Below are positions 1-6,538 of a stretch of 8,807 bases of DNA, piece by piece. Position numbers and translations under genes: made by a program. How positions within the stretch are numbered: the stretch's first letter is position 1; every line of letters begins with the position of its first letter. The notes beneath the pieces were generated by a model. That model worked only from the letters and a program-made list of their open reading frames with translations. It had not been told where the DNA came from and did no database searches. Source of the DNA: Acidisoma sp035492295 (GTDB lineage Bacteria > Pseudomonadota > Alphaproteobacteria > Acetobacterales > Acetobacteraceae); the NCBI RefSeq assembly GCF_035492295.1, contig NZ_DATJJK010000035.1:1-8807 (forward strand), given 5' to 3'.

Positions 1-1
1 G

Positions 2-367
2 GTTGACGTCCAGCTCATTGAGAAACTCCGTCTTGCGTTCGGCGACGACGGTCTCCTGATCCTAGTCGATGAGTATGTCGCAGCTGGGATGGAATGGCTG
101 TCCAAACTGAACGCCGCGTTTGAGGCACGCGATTGCCAGCGCGCCCGCTTCTGCGTTCACGGCCTGCGGAGCCCTTCGCTCTCCATAGGTGCCCGAGGAG
201 TGGTCGAATTCGCGACCGTTGATAGCGCCGAAGCAAGTTTCTGGGATGACGTGGAACAGGTGGTGCGCCTTGGACGGTTCGAACTGGACGCGTTCCGCGA
301 TGAAGCCCAACGGCTCATCGCCACACAAGGAGCACACAACGGTCAAGGTGACCTGGTTCGACGCTGA
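2..367 (+). CDS. Unrecognised protein, 3' part only (5' end outside window)
   Basis: An open frame runs from the first full codon at position 2 to a TGA at 365-367, giving at least 121 residues with no stop, so the true start is probably left of the window. An internal ATG at 89 would give 92 residues, but the frame upstream of it is equally protein-like (it reads LLILVDEYVAAGMEW across that ATG). The product is soluble and acidic, with a helical, charged C-terminal part (WDDVEQVVRLGRFELDAF) and two Cys. There is no signal peptide or membrane segment. I do not recognise a family. An antisense frame over 62-499 is also open but shares codon register with this one, a common by-product in GC-rich DNA. 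The endonuclease gene follows 76 bp downstream on the same strand. Coding status is fairly likely; function is unknown. Confidence 0.5.
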   Translation, partial: VDVQLIEKLRLAFGDDGLLILVDEYVAAGMEWLSKLNAAFEARDCQRARFCVHGLRSPSLSIGARGVVEFATVDSAEASFWDDVEQVVRLGRFELDAFRDEAQRLIATQGAHNGQGDLVRR

Positions 368-443
368 AGATGGCGATCCGACGAACTTTCTACCGATCAC
401 AGTTTCATAGGGTCGACATGAGGCCCCTGCCGGGCGAAACAGC

Positions 444-1220
444 GTGATGCCTCGCATTTCACCGCTGTTCGCCTGCATACTCCTAGCGGTCCCGGGCAAG
501 GCCTACGCACGGGACTGCTCCCGTCTCTTTCCCGGCGGCCAGCCACCGACGATCGGCGCGCAGCAGCCGGGCCGCCAGACCGAGATCTGCTTCACCGCCT
601 TCGCGGCACTCGTCTCGGGTGTAGCGCGCGACCCAATCTGGTCAGCGGAGCACCTGACGGCGCGGTATGCCCGGCGGTCACCGCATACACCGCGGGCTGG
701 CTCTTTCCATCCCGAACAGCGACTCCCTGCAGGAGATCGCGCCTATCCGAGCGATTATGACCATGGCTGGGACAGGGGCCACATGGCACCCGCCGGCGAT
801 ATTGCGAGCCGAAGGGCAAAGGACGACACTTTCTCTATGGCCAATGTCGTGCCGCAGACGCCAGCACTGAACCGCGGCGTCTGGGAAGGCATTGAAAGCG
901 CTGTGCGCCGGCTCGCGGAGCGCGACGGCGAGCTTTACATCGTGACCGGCCCGTGGCTGCGGCCGAGCGACGGGTGGACAAAGAATGGCCGCGTGCGAAT
1001 CCCGAGTGCGACCTGGAAGGCAATCTACGACCCGAGCGCAGGTCGATCGGGCGCCTGGATCTGCACCAATACCATGTCCCCCGATTGTCGCTCCGTCTCG
1101 ATCGCTGTGCTTAGCCATCTGGTCGGCGTTGATCCCTTTCCAGCGCTATCGTCAACGGAAGCCGCGACGGCGCCTGATCTTCCGACACCCGAGCCCAGCC
1201 GCTACTGGCCGCCGCGCTGA
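444..1220 (+). CDS. DNA/RNA non-specific endonuclease (NUC1/EndoG-like), probably exported
   Basis: The product is 258 aa from the GTG at 444, or 257 aa from the ATG at 447; no clear Shine-Dalgarno separates these starts. Residues 1-22 look like a signal peptide: a hydrophobic core (SPLFACILLAV) and a likely cleavage after AYA, before RDCSRLFPGG. The family's catalytic signature is DRGHMAP at 110-116, with H113 as the general base. The metal-binding asparagine is expected at N143 in the segment NVVPQTPALNRGVWEGIE (134-151). Family members cleave DNA and RNA using a bound divalent metal. Downstream blocks typical of the family are YIVTGP (165-170), PSATWKAIYDP (187-197) and a Cys-bearing stretch, WICTN to PDCRSVSI, that could form a disulfide in the periplasm. 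Length and C-terminus (PTPEPSRYWPPR) suggest a complete protein. A helicase remnant starts about 60 bp downstream. The role is inferred: nucleic-acid degradation or scavenging outside the cytoplasm, perhaps linked to DNA transfer. Confidence 0.88.
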   Translation: MMPRISPLFACILLAVPGKAYARDCSRLFPGGQPPTIGAQQPGRQTEICFTAFAALVSGVARDPIWSAEHLTARYARRSPHTPRAGSFHPEQRLPAGDRAYPSDYDHGWDRGHMAPAGDIASRRAKDDTFSMANVVPQTPALNRGVWEGIESAVRRLAERDGELYIVTGPWLRPSDGWTKNGRVRIPSATWKAIYDPSAGRSGAWICTNTMSPDCRSVSIAVLSHLVGVDPFPALSSTEAATAPDLPTPEPSRYWPPR

Positions 1221-1280
1221 AGGTGGCACCGGCCGGGCGACGCCGGTCCCGAGATCTCACGCGTCCGCTCGACCGAACTT

Positions 1281-1832
1281 GTGAACAAACGAGAAACATG
1301 GTTGGCCCGGCACCCTGACTTGCTTGGGTTGGAGCAGATCGCAGCCGGTTACCCGTCCCGCACACGCTTTCTGACCGACCCGACCCTTGACCCGCCGGAT
1401 GCCACAAGCGACCAGGCGGGTGTGCCGCTGCTGGACCAGAATTACCTGATTCTCTCCACTATTCACGTCGCCAAGGGCCAGGAATGGAAGTCGGTTTTCG
1501 TGCTGAACGTGGTGGACGGCTGCATGCCGTCGGATCTCGGCACCGGCACGACTGCCGAGATCGAAGAGGAGCGACGCCTGCTCTATGTCGCGATGACACG
1601 CGACAAAGACACGCTGCACCTGATCACCTCGCATGGCTTCTTTCCTTACGGCCATTCGACCCTGGGAGACCGGCACGTCTACGCTGCGCGCTCGCGGTTC
1701 ATTCCCGCCAGCCTGCTGCTGTTGTTCGAGCGCATGACCTGGCCCGTTCTTGCGACCTAGGTTGCACGGCAGGCTGCCCTTAACCAGGTCAAGGTCGATG
1801 TCAGCGCACGCATGCGCAGCATGTGGCGCTGA
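1281..1832 (+). pseudogene. UvrD/Rep-type helicase, C-terminal remnant with premature amber stop
   Basis: From a GTG at 1281 to the TAG at 1758-1760 the frame encodes 159 aa matching only the last part of a superfamily 1 helicase. Motif V lies at residues 59-74 (STIHVAKGQEWKSVFV) and motif VI at 96-111 (EEERRLLYVAMTRDKD, containing the VAMTR arginine-finger element). Walker A, Walker B and the rest of the motor are absent, so it cannot hydrolyse ATP alone. Helicase-like sequence begins near residue 13 (DLLGLEQIAAGYPSR); the first dozen residues look like junction sequence, and the frame stays open back to the nuclease stop. Past the TAG the same frame continues for 23 codons, ending in VKVDVSARMRSMWR before a TGA at 1830-1832. 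That resembles the usual basic tail of these helicases, so the TAG looks like a nonsense mutation. I infer a deletion fused this 3' fragment behind the nuclease gene. Confidence 0.82.
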
Positions 1833-2067
1833 CGGCATTCGCCCATCGAAGTCAAAGAAACGCCGCCGCTGAGATGATAGGAACTCGCCGGATGCGTTGA
1901 CCCGGTGACTTTCAATGGCGGCCACCGACGTTCGGGAAGCTGGACGTTTATGAGCACGAATGACGTCACCAAAATACTCCAGCTGCCTTCGCCTGGTGGC
2001 TTGAAGGAGAGCCTCGGAATGTTGCGAGGGATCTGGGCCACGTAGTTAGAGGTCCTAGCGACGGCCC
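1833..2067. other. Gene-poor stretch between helicase remnant and hairpin
   Basis: No convincing gene was found. A 31-codon plus-strand frame (1950-2045, MSTNDVTKILQLPSPGG...) and a 94-codon minus-strand frame (1757-2041) are open, but neither has a ribosome-binding site or recognisable motif. The minus frame runs antisense into the helicase tail. The DNA may be debris of an older element. I cannot assign it. Confidence 0.4.
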
Positions 2068-2118
2068 TCGACCCAACTGCGACATTGGGCGATGCAGTCC
2101 CTATGTCCGGGTTGGGTC
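2068..2118. repeat. Long imperfect hairpin abutting the IS1182-type element
   Basis: The outer arms are CTCGACCCAAC (2068-2078) and GTTGGGTCGAG (2111-2121), perfectly complementary over 11 bp. The last three bases of the right arm are the first bases of the inserted element, so the original palindrome was at least 10 bp per arm (the right flank of the element also continues GGTCGA). Inside, GACAT (2082-2086) pairs with ATGTC (2104-2108), then GGG with CCC, leaving a loop of about 9 nt. The outer arms contain ACCCAAC and GTTGGGT, which fit the RYYYAAC and GTTRRRY core sequences of integron attC sites. However, the span (about 46 bp between the outer edges of those cores) is short and the internal mismatches are symmetrical, which is not typical of attC. 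It could also be a transcription terminator or a dispersed palindromic repeat. Confidence 0.6.
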
Positions 2119-2134
2119 GAGGCTGTGTGAAAAC
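2119..2134 (+). repeat. Left terminal inverted repeat of the IS1182-type element
   Basis: GAGGCTGTGTGAAAAC is identical over 16 bp to the reverse complement of 3714-3729. It lies beyond the 3' end of the transposase gene. GGTC directly outside it is repeated on the far side. Confidence 0.9.
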
Positions 2135-2204
2135 GCTCGACCTGATGCATGGTTATAGGGCGCCGCGGTGAGGATCGCGTGGAGGGTCGGCATTCTCTTC
2201 GGCC

Positions 2205-3641
2205 TTACGCTTGGATCGCTTGGAGGAGTGCTCCAGTCCCCATGATCGCGAGTACCCGCTTTATGTTGTAGGCCAATACTTGGAAGCTCATTTCGGTGCT
2301 AACTCGCTTGAGCGTTCGTGTCAGGAAGTGCGTGGCACCCATCCACGCCTTGAGCGTGCCAAACGGATGCTCGGCGGTTTGCCGTCGCAGCGACATCGCC
2401 TGCGGGACCTGATCAAGGCGCTTCTGCATCGCCTCCAGGACTTCCTCGTGCTCCCATCGCCTAACGCGACGCTCCTTGCCCGTCGTGCACTGGTGCTTGA
2501 TTGCGCAGCTCCCGCAATCGTCCCGCCAGTAAACCCTAATCAGCATGTCGTGCTCGACGGTGTTGGACCGGAACGGCAGATCTTTGCCGGCGGGGCAGCG
2601 ATAGACGTCCTTGCGCGGCAGATAGACAAAGTCCTGTTTGCCAAACCGGCCCGCGACCATCGCACTGGAGGTTAGCGTCCTGGGAACATAGGGCACGATG
2701 CCTTCGCTCTCAGCGGTGAGTATTTGCTTGCCGGAGAAGTAGCCCCGGTCAGCGATTACCATCAGTTGATCACGTCCGACAGCCGCCCGCGCTTGCCGCG
2801 ACATCGACACAAGCTGCGCCCGGTCATTGCCAACATTGGTGACATCGTGCGCCACGATCAGATGATGCTCAGCATCGACTGCGAACTGGACGTTGTAGCC
2901 AACGACCCCGGTGCCCTTGCCGCTGGTCGCCATCGACCGCGCATCTGGGTCGGTCAACGAGATCTGATGATCCGGCGCCTGCTTGATCGCCTCCTCCAGG
3001 GATTGCAACCATTGCATCTGCTTGTGCAGAACTTCGATCTTCTCGGCCAGCCGGACCGACTTGCCGCTTGCCGCGCTCCCCTCCTGGCGATCGGCGCTCT
3101 CCATCGCCGCCATATAGCGGGCGATGCTCTCCTCGACCTGCTTGAGACGGGCGCGCAGCTTGGCCGGGGTAAAGTTCTTGTCGCGGCTGTTCACCGCCTT
3201 GAACTTGCTGCCGTCAATGGCGGCAAGTGCGTCCGAGAGCAGTCCCATGGTGCGGCAGAGAAGAACGAACTGCCGGCAGGTTGCTCGGATCGCCGGGCCG
3301 TTGTCGCGGCGAAAATCGGCGATCGTCTTGAAGTCGGGCACGAGACGGCCGAGCAACCACATCAGTTCAACATTCCGCCGTGCTTCACGTTCCAGGCGGC
3401 GGCTGGAGGGAATGCGGTTCAGATAGCCATAGATGTAGAACTTCAGCAGCGTGCCTGGGTGGAAAGCAGGGCGTCCCGTCTCCGCTGGAGTGGCGCGCCT
3501 GAACCCGAGCTCGGCCAAGTCCAGCCTCTCGACGAATGCCTCGACCACCCGAACAGGATTGTCCTCATCGACGTAGTCGTCGACGTCTTCTGGCAGCAAG
3601 AAAGTCTGGCGCCGATCCAAGCCTTCAATGTAGCGCGTCAT
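2205..3641 (-). CDS. IS1182-family DDE transposase
   Basis: The start is taken as the ATG at 3641 (MTRYIEGLDRRQTFLLPEDVDDYV), the usual N-terminus of this family, giving 478 aa. The frame is open 34 codons further to a GTG at 3743, but that start lies outside the element, in flanking DNA beyond the terminal repeat; the extra residues contain a CENC/CESC cysteine pattern. The N-terminal DUF772-like part (about 10-110) includes HPGTLLKFYIYGYLNRIPSSRRLEREARRN. The DDE residues are most likely D143 (AIDGSKF), D298 (VIADRGYFSG) and E424 (RRQTAEHPFGTLK). A charged insertion with coiled-coil character (about 160-225) separates the first two. Cysteines at 349, 376, 379 and 385 resemble a zinc-binding cluster seen in IS1182-type transposases. 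No frameshift or stop interrupts it, so it is probably active. Confidence 0.93.
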   Translation of the reverse strand: MTRYIEGLDRRQTFLLPEDVDDYVDEDNPVRVVEAFVERLDLAELGFRRATPAETGRPAFHPGTLLKFYIYGYLNRIPSSRRLEREARRNVELMWLLGRLVPDFKTIADFRRDNGPAIRATCRQFVLLCRTMGLLSDALAAIDGSKFKAVNSRDKNFTPAKLRARLKQVEESIARYMAAMESADRQEGSAASGKSVRLAEKIEVLHKQMQWLQSLEEAIKQAPDHQISLTDPDARSMATSGKGTGVVGYNVQFAVDAEHHLIVAHDVTNVGNDRAQLVSMSRQARAAVGRDQLMVIADRGYFSGKQILTAESEGIVPYVPRTLTSSAMVAGRFGKQDFVYLPRKDVYRCPAGKDLPFRSNTVEHDMLIRVYWRDDCGSCAIKHQCTTGKERRVRRWEHEEVLEAMQKRLDQVPQAMSLRRQTAEHPFGTLKAWMGATHFLTRTLKRVSTEMSFQVLAYNIKRVLAIMGTGALLQAIQA

Positions 3642-3713
3642 TGTCGCGATTCCGGTGCAGCTTCGCCCACATGACTCGCACATCGGCGACAGGTTGGGTA
3701 CCCTTTGCCGACA

Positions 3714-3729
3714 GTTTTCACACAGCCTC
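3714..3729 (-). repeat. Right terminal inverted repeat of the IS1182-type element
   Basis: GTTTTCACACAGCCTC is the exact complement of 2119-2134. It lies 72 bp upstream of the transposase ATG, so the promoter would sit at or near this end. GGTC follows directly at 3730-3733. Confidence 0.9.
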
Positions 3730-3733
3730 GGTC

Positions 3734-4051
3734 GAAACGCCACCCGCAGCGTCCGCAGGGCCTTCGCCTCGTCAGCTCCTGGGAATCAAGAGGGGAGCGC
3801 CGACCAGAAATTTGATGCATCACCATTCGCCTAGGGCTCGACCAGGTCCGGTCCTTCCCTAAGTCGGCGCGCAGCGATACGAGCTTGCGGCTGAAGATCG
3901 CCGCAGTGAACGCGCATCGTCCATTTCTTTGAACACCGCAACCCGCGGGCTAGGTCATCGGTCCTGCTCACGCTGCAATTATGCGGTTATTGCCGCGCTG
4001 GCGAACGCCATCCAATCCAATTCGCGATTGCCGATCAGAGCCACATACGAA
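3734..4051. other. Gene-poor stretch right of the insertion sequence
   Basis: No gene, tRNA or clear promoter was found. Joining this flank to the DNA left of 2115 restores the uninterrupted target, which carries no long open frame through the insertion point. Short minus-strand frames (3638-3826 and 3968-4165) are open but lack ribosome-binding sites and recognisable motifs. Confidence 0.4.
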
Positions 4052-4076
4052 GAAAGCCCGCCAGAGGCGGGCTTTC
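4052..4076. terminator. Perfect 11-bp stem hairpin, probable bidirectional terminator
   Basis: GAAAGCCCGCC (4052-4062), loop AGA, then GGCGGGCTTTC (4066-4076). The GC-rich core is flanked by AAA and TTT, the form of an intrinsic terminator that can work in either direction, though the T-run is short. It isolates the Abi-like gene from upstream transcription. Confidence 0.7.
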
Positions 4077-4184
4077 CATGTTAGCCTTTGACGATGAGGG
4101 GGGGCTTTCGCCCGCATTCTCAAAGCCGATGTTGCACTATATGGTCGGATACTACGTTTAGTCAATGGGTTGACGCCTTGGGGG

Positions 4185-4206
4185 CTCCCGTTGCTGGGAG
4201 ACCCGT
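4185..4206 (+). promoter_or_regulatory. Ribosome-binding site of the Abi-like gene, inside a small hairpin
   Basis: GGGAG at 4196-4200 lies 6 nt before the ATG at 4207, which fixes that start. The same bases are the 3' arm of a stem with CTCCC at 4185-4189 (loop GTTGCT), extended by GGG/CCC pairing across one bulged A. The start could be partly hidden in the mRNA. The sequence shows the pairing; regulation is inference. Confidence 0.5.
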
Positions 4207-4867
4207 ATGCCGTTCACGTCCGAGGAGATCCGCGACCTCCCTTTTGTCATATCCCCGCCGCGGTTCGCCACTTACCTGCAAGCGACCGGAAATGACCGGG
4301 AGCGCGCTGGCCCTCTACGAGTGGAATCTAACGCTCTCGGCCGCCTTCGTCGTCCCCCTCCAAGTCTGCGAGGTGGCGGTGCGTAATGGCGTCGTTGAGG
4401 CCATCGAGATGGTTCATGGAGCCACTTGGCCCTGGTCCAATGGCTTTCTCCGCAGTCTACCCCGCCCGCGGCGAAGCTTCGACTACAATCCTGAAGCGGA
4501 CCTGCGGTCGGTGGCCGCTCGCCAGCCCACGACCGGCAAGGTTGTCGCTGACCTGAAGTTTGCTTTCTGGGAGCAGCTGTTCACCGCCGGGCAGGATAGC
4601 CGGCTTTGGAACGCCCACCTTCGGTCGTCATTTCCTGGCATCCCGGCGTCGCTTCCGGTCCCTCAGGCCCGGGCAACGGCGCACAGCGATCTGAAGGCAA
4701 TCCGGCTCCTGCGCAACCGGATCGCCCATCACGAACCGATTTTTAGTCGGAACATCGCCGATGAATACCAGCGCATTCATGAGTTGATTGCGTGGCGGAG
4801 CCCCGTGGCCGCAGCCTGGATGGACCGCAAGCAAGAGGTCACGGCTTTGATCCCCCTCAAGCCTTAG
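4207..4867 (+). pseudogene. Abi-like (Abi_2/AbiD-F type) HEPN-fold protein, single frameshift
   Basis: Translation from the ATG at 4207 gives MPFTSEEIRDLPFVISPPRF and continues to ATGNDRERA, then leaves frame near 4300-4309 and stops at 4384-4386. The rest lies in the next frame, starting ALALYEWNLTLSAAFVVPLQVCEVAVRNGVVEAI and ending at the TAG at 4865-4867. One extra base, or two missing bases, in the CGCGC tract (4303-4307) explains it; restoring GC gives RERALALYEW and a protein of about 220 aa. The longer frame from 4088 is not the real N-terminus. The key motif is RNRIAHHEPIF near the C-terminal third, an R-x4-H signature of HEPN ribonucleases and the hallmark of Abi_2-type abortive-infection proteins, which are thought to stop phage spread by RNA cleavage. 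It is convergent with the next gene, with an 11-bp tail-to-tail overlap. Dead gene, phase-variable gene or sequencing error are all possible. Confidence 0.8.
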
Positions 4868-6026
4868 GGAAAGTTGCCAGCGGTTGCTGTGTCGCGGCTT
4901 CATGCGCGGTTCCAAGCCCGGCCTCGGCCGAGGTGCCCAAATTACGCCGGGCCTGACGGACGACGACATCCAGGTGTGCCATGGCCTCCTCGAGCGCCGT
5001 GTAATCGAAGGCCCGGCGCTCGACCGGCGTCAGGGGTGGCAACGGCGAGGGCGCCATCTCGGGCGCGTCATGCTCGATCTCATAACGCTGCCGGCCGGGG
5101 CCTCTCCCTGGTTCGGGTCGATAGGGCGGTCTCACCACCTCCCGGAGCGGCGCCAGGCCCGCAAGCGCGAAGAGCCGCCGCTTCGAGCGATGGGTGACCT
5201 CGACCGCGATCTCCGCCGCGACCAGCGTATCCAGGATGCGGATAGCATTCTTAAGTGCGATGCCCAGCACCCGGGCCAGAGTCGTCGCCGACAGCACAGG
5301 GGCGGCCCCCAGAACATCGACCGCCCGGGCGTCGTGCGCGTCTTTGCGGCGACCGGCCATCGCCCGCCGCGCTGAGAACCAGGCGCGCTCGAGGGCGTAC
5401 AGCAGGTCGAGGCCATCCGCCGCCTCGCGCTCAATCGGGCCGAGAAAGGCCGGAGCCCACAGCTCCCAATCCCAGGATTGCTCGGCGCGCAGGGACGCCG
5501 CCCCGGTGAGCGGCACGGGCAGCCGGAGGAGGTGATGCTTGCGCCAGAAGCGGATCATCGCCGCGCGCATCGAGGCCCGGGTCTCCCCCGCCTCAACCCA
5601 TGCACGGAAGCCCATTGCCGCGGCAATCAACGGCGGCAGGGAGGCGGGCTGCATAGCCAGCATCGCTTCGGCGCGCTGGATTTCGCCTTCCTGGTCGAAA
5701 TCGGGTTCGACCATCCATTGATGCAAGGCGAGCGCGGCGCGCGCGATCCAGGATATCGCCGCAGTCGATGATCCTGAGATAGGGGCCCATGCGCAGCCGC
5801 AGACCTTCGAGTGTGGCGGCGAGGTGCCATGGGTCGATCAGCTGGCCATCCACGCTGGCCTGCTGGCGGACGGCGTCCACGCGGGCGCGGTAGAGGACGG
5901 CGTTCGCCAGGGGATGGCCGGCAAGAGCCTGGTCGAGGCGGGATACAGCGGATGAGGCATCGGCGAGCGCACCCGCCAACACCATCGGATCAGTCGCCGC
6001 AGCGGATCGTCGGTGATGGCGTCCAT
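4857..6026 (-). pseudogene. DUF1612/HTH (RHE_PE00001-like) protein, copy 1, frameshifted
   Basis: The N-terminal half is in one frame from the ATG at 5985 (MVLAGALADASSAVSRLDQALAGHPL... GDILDRA). The C-terminal half is in another, from about 5741 down to the TGA at 4857-4859 (ALALHQWMVEPDFDQEGEIQRAEAMLAM...). The shift lies in the alternating GC tract 5739-5745; two lost bases or one extra explain it, giving a joined protein of about 370 aa or more. A possible further N-terminus, MDAITDDPLRRLI from the ATG at 6026, would need a second shift (about one missing base near 5985). The C-terminal half has a winged-helix-like segment (VLSATTLARVLGIALKNAIRILDTLVAAEIAVEVTHR), a Pro/Arg-rich linker and a conserved tail (RRAFDYTALEEAMAHLDVVVRQ). 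Function of the family is unknown; DNA binding is inferred. The copy at 8309-8806 matches it closely. No clear ribosome-binding site precedes either start. Confidence 0.75.
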
Positions 6027-6127
6027 GGGAGGTGGCTTGATCCAGAAATCGAGATTAGCGACGGTCCATCGCCAGTCAGAAAGGGCGATGCAAGAAGCCG
6101 TCCTCTCAACGCGTTACACGCGAACTT

Positions 6128-6148
6128 ACGGATAATAGCCTTATCCGT
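6128..6148. repeat. Inverted repeat ACGGATAA-N5-TTATCCGT
   Basis: Perfect 8-bp arms at 6128-6135 and 6141-6148 are separated by TAGCC, in AT-richer DNA about 100 bp upstream of the DUF1612/HTH copy 1 start. The symmetry and spacing suit a dimeric regulator or a recombinase. There is no immediate T-run, so a terminator is less likely. Confidence 0.55.
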
Positions 6149-6246
6149 CAAATAACCCTTTTATTTTTTGTGGGCCCCTGCCCCGGCTTTGCCGGATAAC
6201 CTACTTTCGATAACCTGTCTTGTCGAAGATAGGCGAGTGTTATTTG
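6149..6246. repeat. Nested inverted repeats with ATAACC direct repeats
   Basis: The outer arms CAAATAAC (6149-6156) and GTTATTTG (6239-6246) are exact complements. Inside, CCTACTTTCGA (6200-6210) pairs with TCGAAGATAGG (6223-6233) at 9 of 11 positions, and CCGGC-TTT-GCCGG forms a small hairpin at 6183-6195. GATAACCT is directly repeated at 6195-6202 and 6209-6216, and ATAACC occurs again at 6152. The arrangement resembles a protein-binding region of a recombination, partition, replication or transfer site. Which one cannot be told from sequence alone. Confidence 0.5.
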
Positions 6247-6323
6247 GACATTACTTCAAAGGATGCGAATGCGCGCATAGGAATACTGTGTGCATGCGAA
6301 CGGCCAAAGGGGAAGGGGGGGCG

Positions 6324-6366
6324 ACAAGCATGCCAAGCTTGTGCCCTTCGCTAAAACGAGAGCGAA
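6324..6366 (+). other. Candidate origin of transfer (oriT-like, MOBQ type)
   Basis: Inverted repeat ACAAGC (6324-6329) / GCTTGT (6337-6342) with a 7-nt loop is followed directly by GCCCTT. A second repeat, TTCGCT (6347-6352) / AGCGAA (6361-6366), sits just beyond. The segment TTGTGCCCTT resembles the nick region of MOBQ-type origins (RSF1010 and Ti plasmid class, core close to GCG/CCCT), where a hairpin lies just 5' of the nick. If homologous, the nick would be near 6343/6344. No relaxase gene is present in the window, so mobilisation would need one elsewhere. The motif comparison is from memory. Confidence 0.4.
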
Positions 6367-6538
6367 TTGCAGTGGAAGGGTAGGGCAGGGATCGCCACCG
6401 ACGCGTGGGTCTGACGCAATTTAGGTTTCGAAACACCTGCGGTTCGATTTGATCATGCCGATGCGGATGGGGATACATAGGGGGTGGTGCTCGCGAGATG
6501 CTGAAACGGCGGCCGGCGCTTAGACCGCCATTGGGTTC

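Larger units (their letters stand above)
2119..3729 (-). mobile_element. Complete IS1182-family insertion sequence
   Basis: The element is 1611 bp. It has perfect 16-bp terminal inverted repeats, GAGGCTGTGTGAAAAC at 2119-2134 and its complement at 3714-3729. It is flanked by a 4-bp direct repeat GGTC at 2115-2118 and 3730-3733, read as the target-site duplication. The chance match extends to GGTCGA because the inverted repeat also starts with GA. It carries one transposase gene on the minus strand that fills most of its length. Intact ends, an intact reading frame and an intact duplication indicate recent insertion, unlike the decayed ISL3 fragment further right. The family call rests on the transposase and end sequence; a neighbouring IS5-like group would be the alternative. 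Confidence 0.88.

Noticed and set aside
62..499. Antisense 145-aa open frame over the partial first gene and the nuclease start
   Set aside because: It shares codon register with the plus-strand frame, lacks a ribosome-binding site, and is expected as a by-product of GC-rich coding DNA.
1257..1925. 222-aa minus-strand open frame over the helicase remnant
   Set aside because: It is the antisense shadow of a region whose plus strand carries clear helicase motifs V and VI.
2072..2117. Definite integron attC site
   Set aside because: The outer cores fit, but the span is short, internal mismatches are symmetrical and no integron integrase or cassette array is visible. It is kept only as a hairpin with a resemblance.
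2724..3674. 316-aa plus-strand open frame inside the insertion sequence
   Set aside because: It runs antisense to the well-supported DDE transposase and has no recognisable domain.
3642..3743. N-terminal extension of the transposase with a CENC/CESC zinc-finger-like pattern
   Set aside because: Its GTG start lies outside the terminal repeat in flanking DNA, so the element could not carry it. The ATG at 3641 gives the standard N-terminus.
4088..4206. N-terminal extension of the Abi-like frame from 4088
   Set aside because: It is Arg/Cys-rich and not family-like. The neighbouring frame from 4207 has a good ribosome-binding site and a sensible N-terminus, so this is an out-of-frame artefact of the shift.
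4884..5535. Several plus-strand open frames opposite DUF1612 copy 1
   Set aside because: They are Arg/Pro-rich antisense shadows. The minus-strand protein is supported by its paralogue at 8309-8806.
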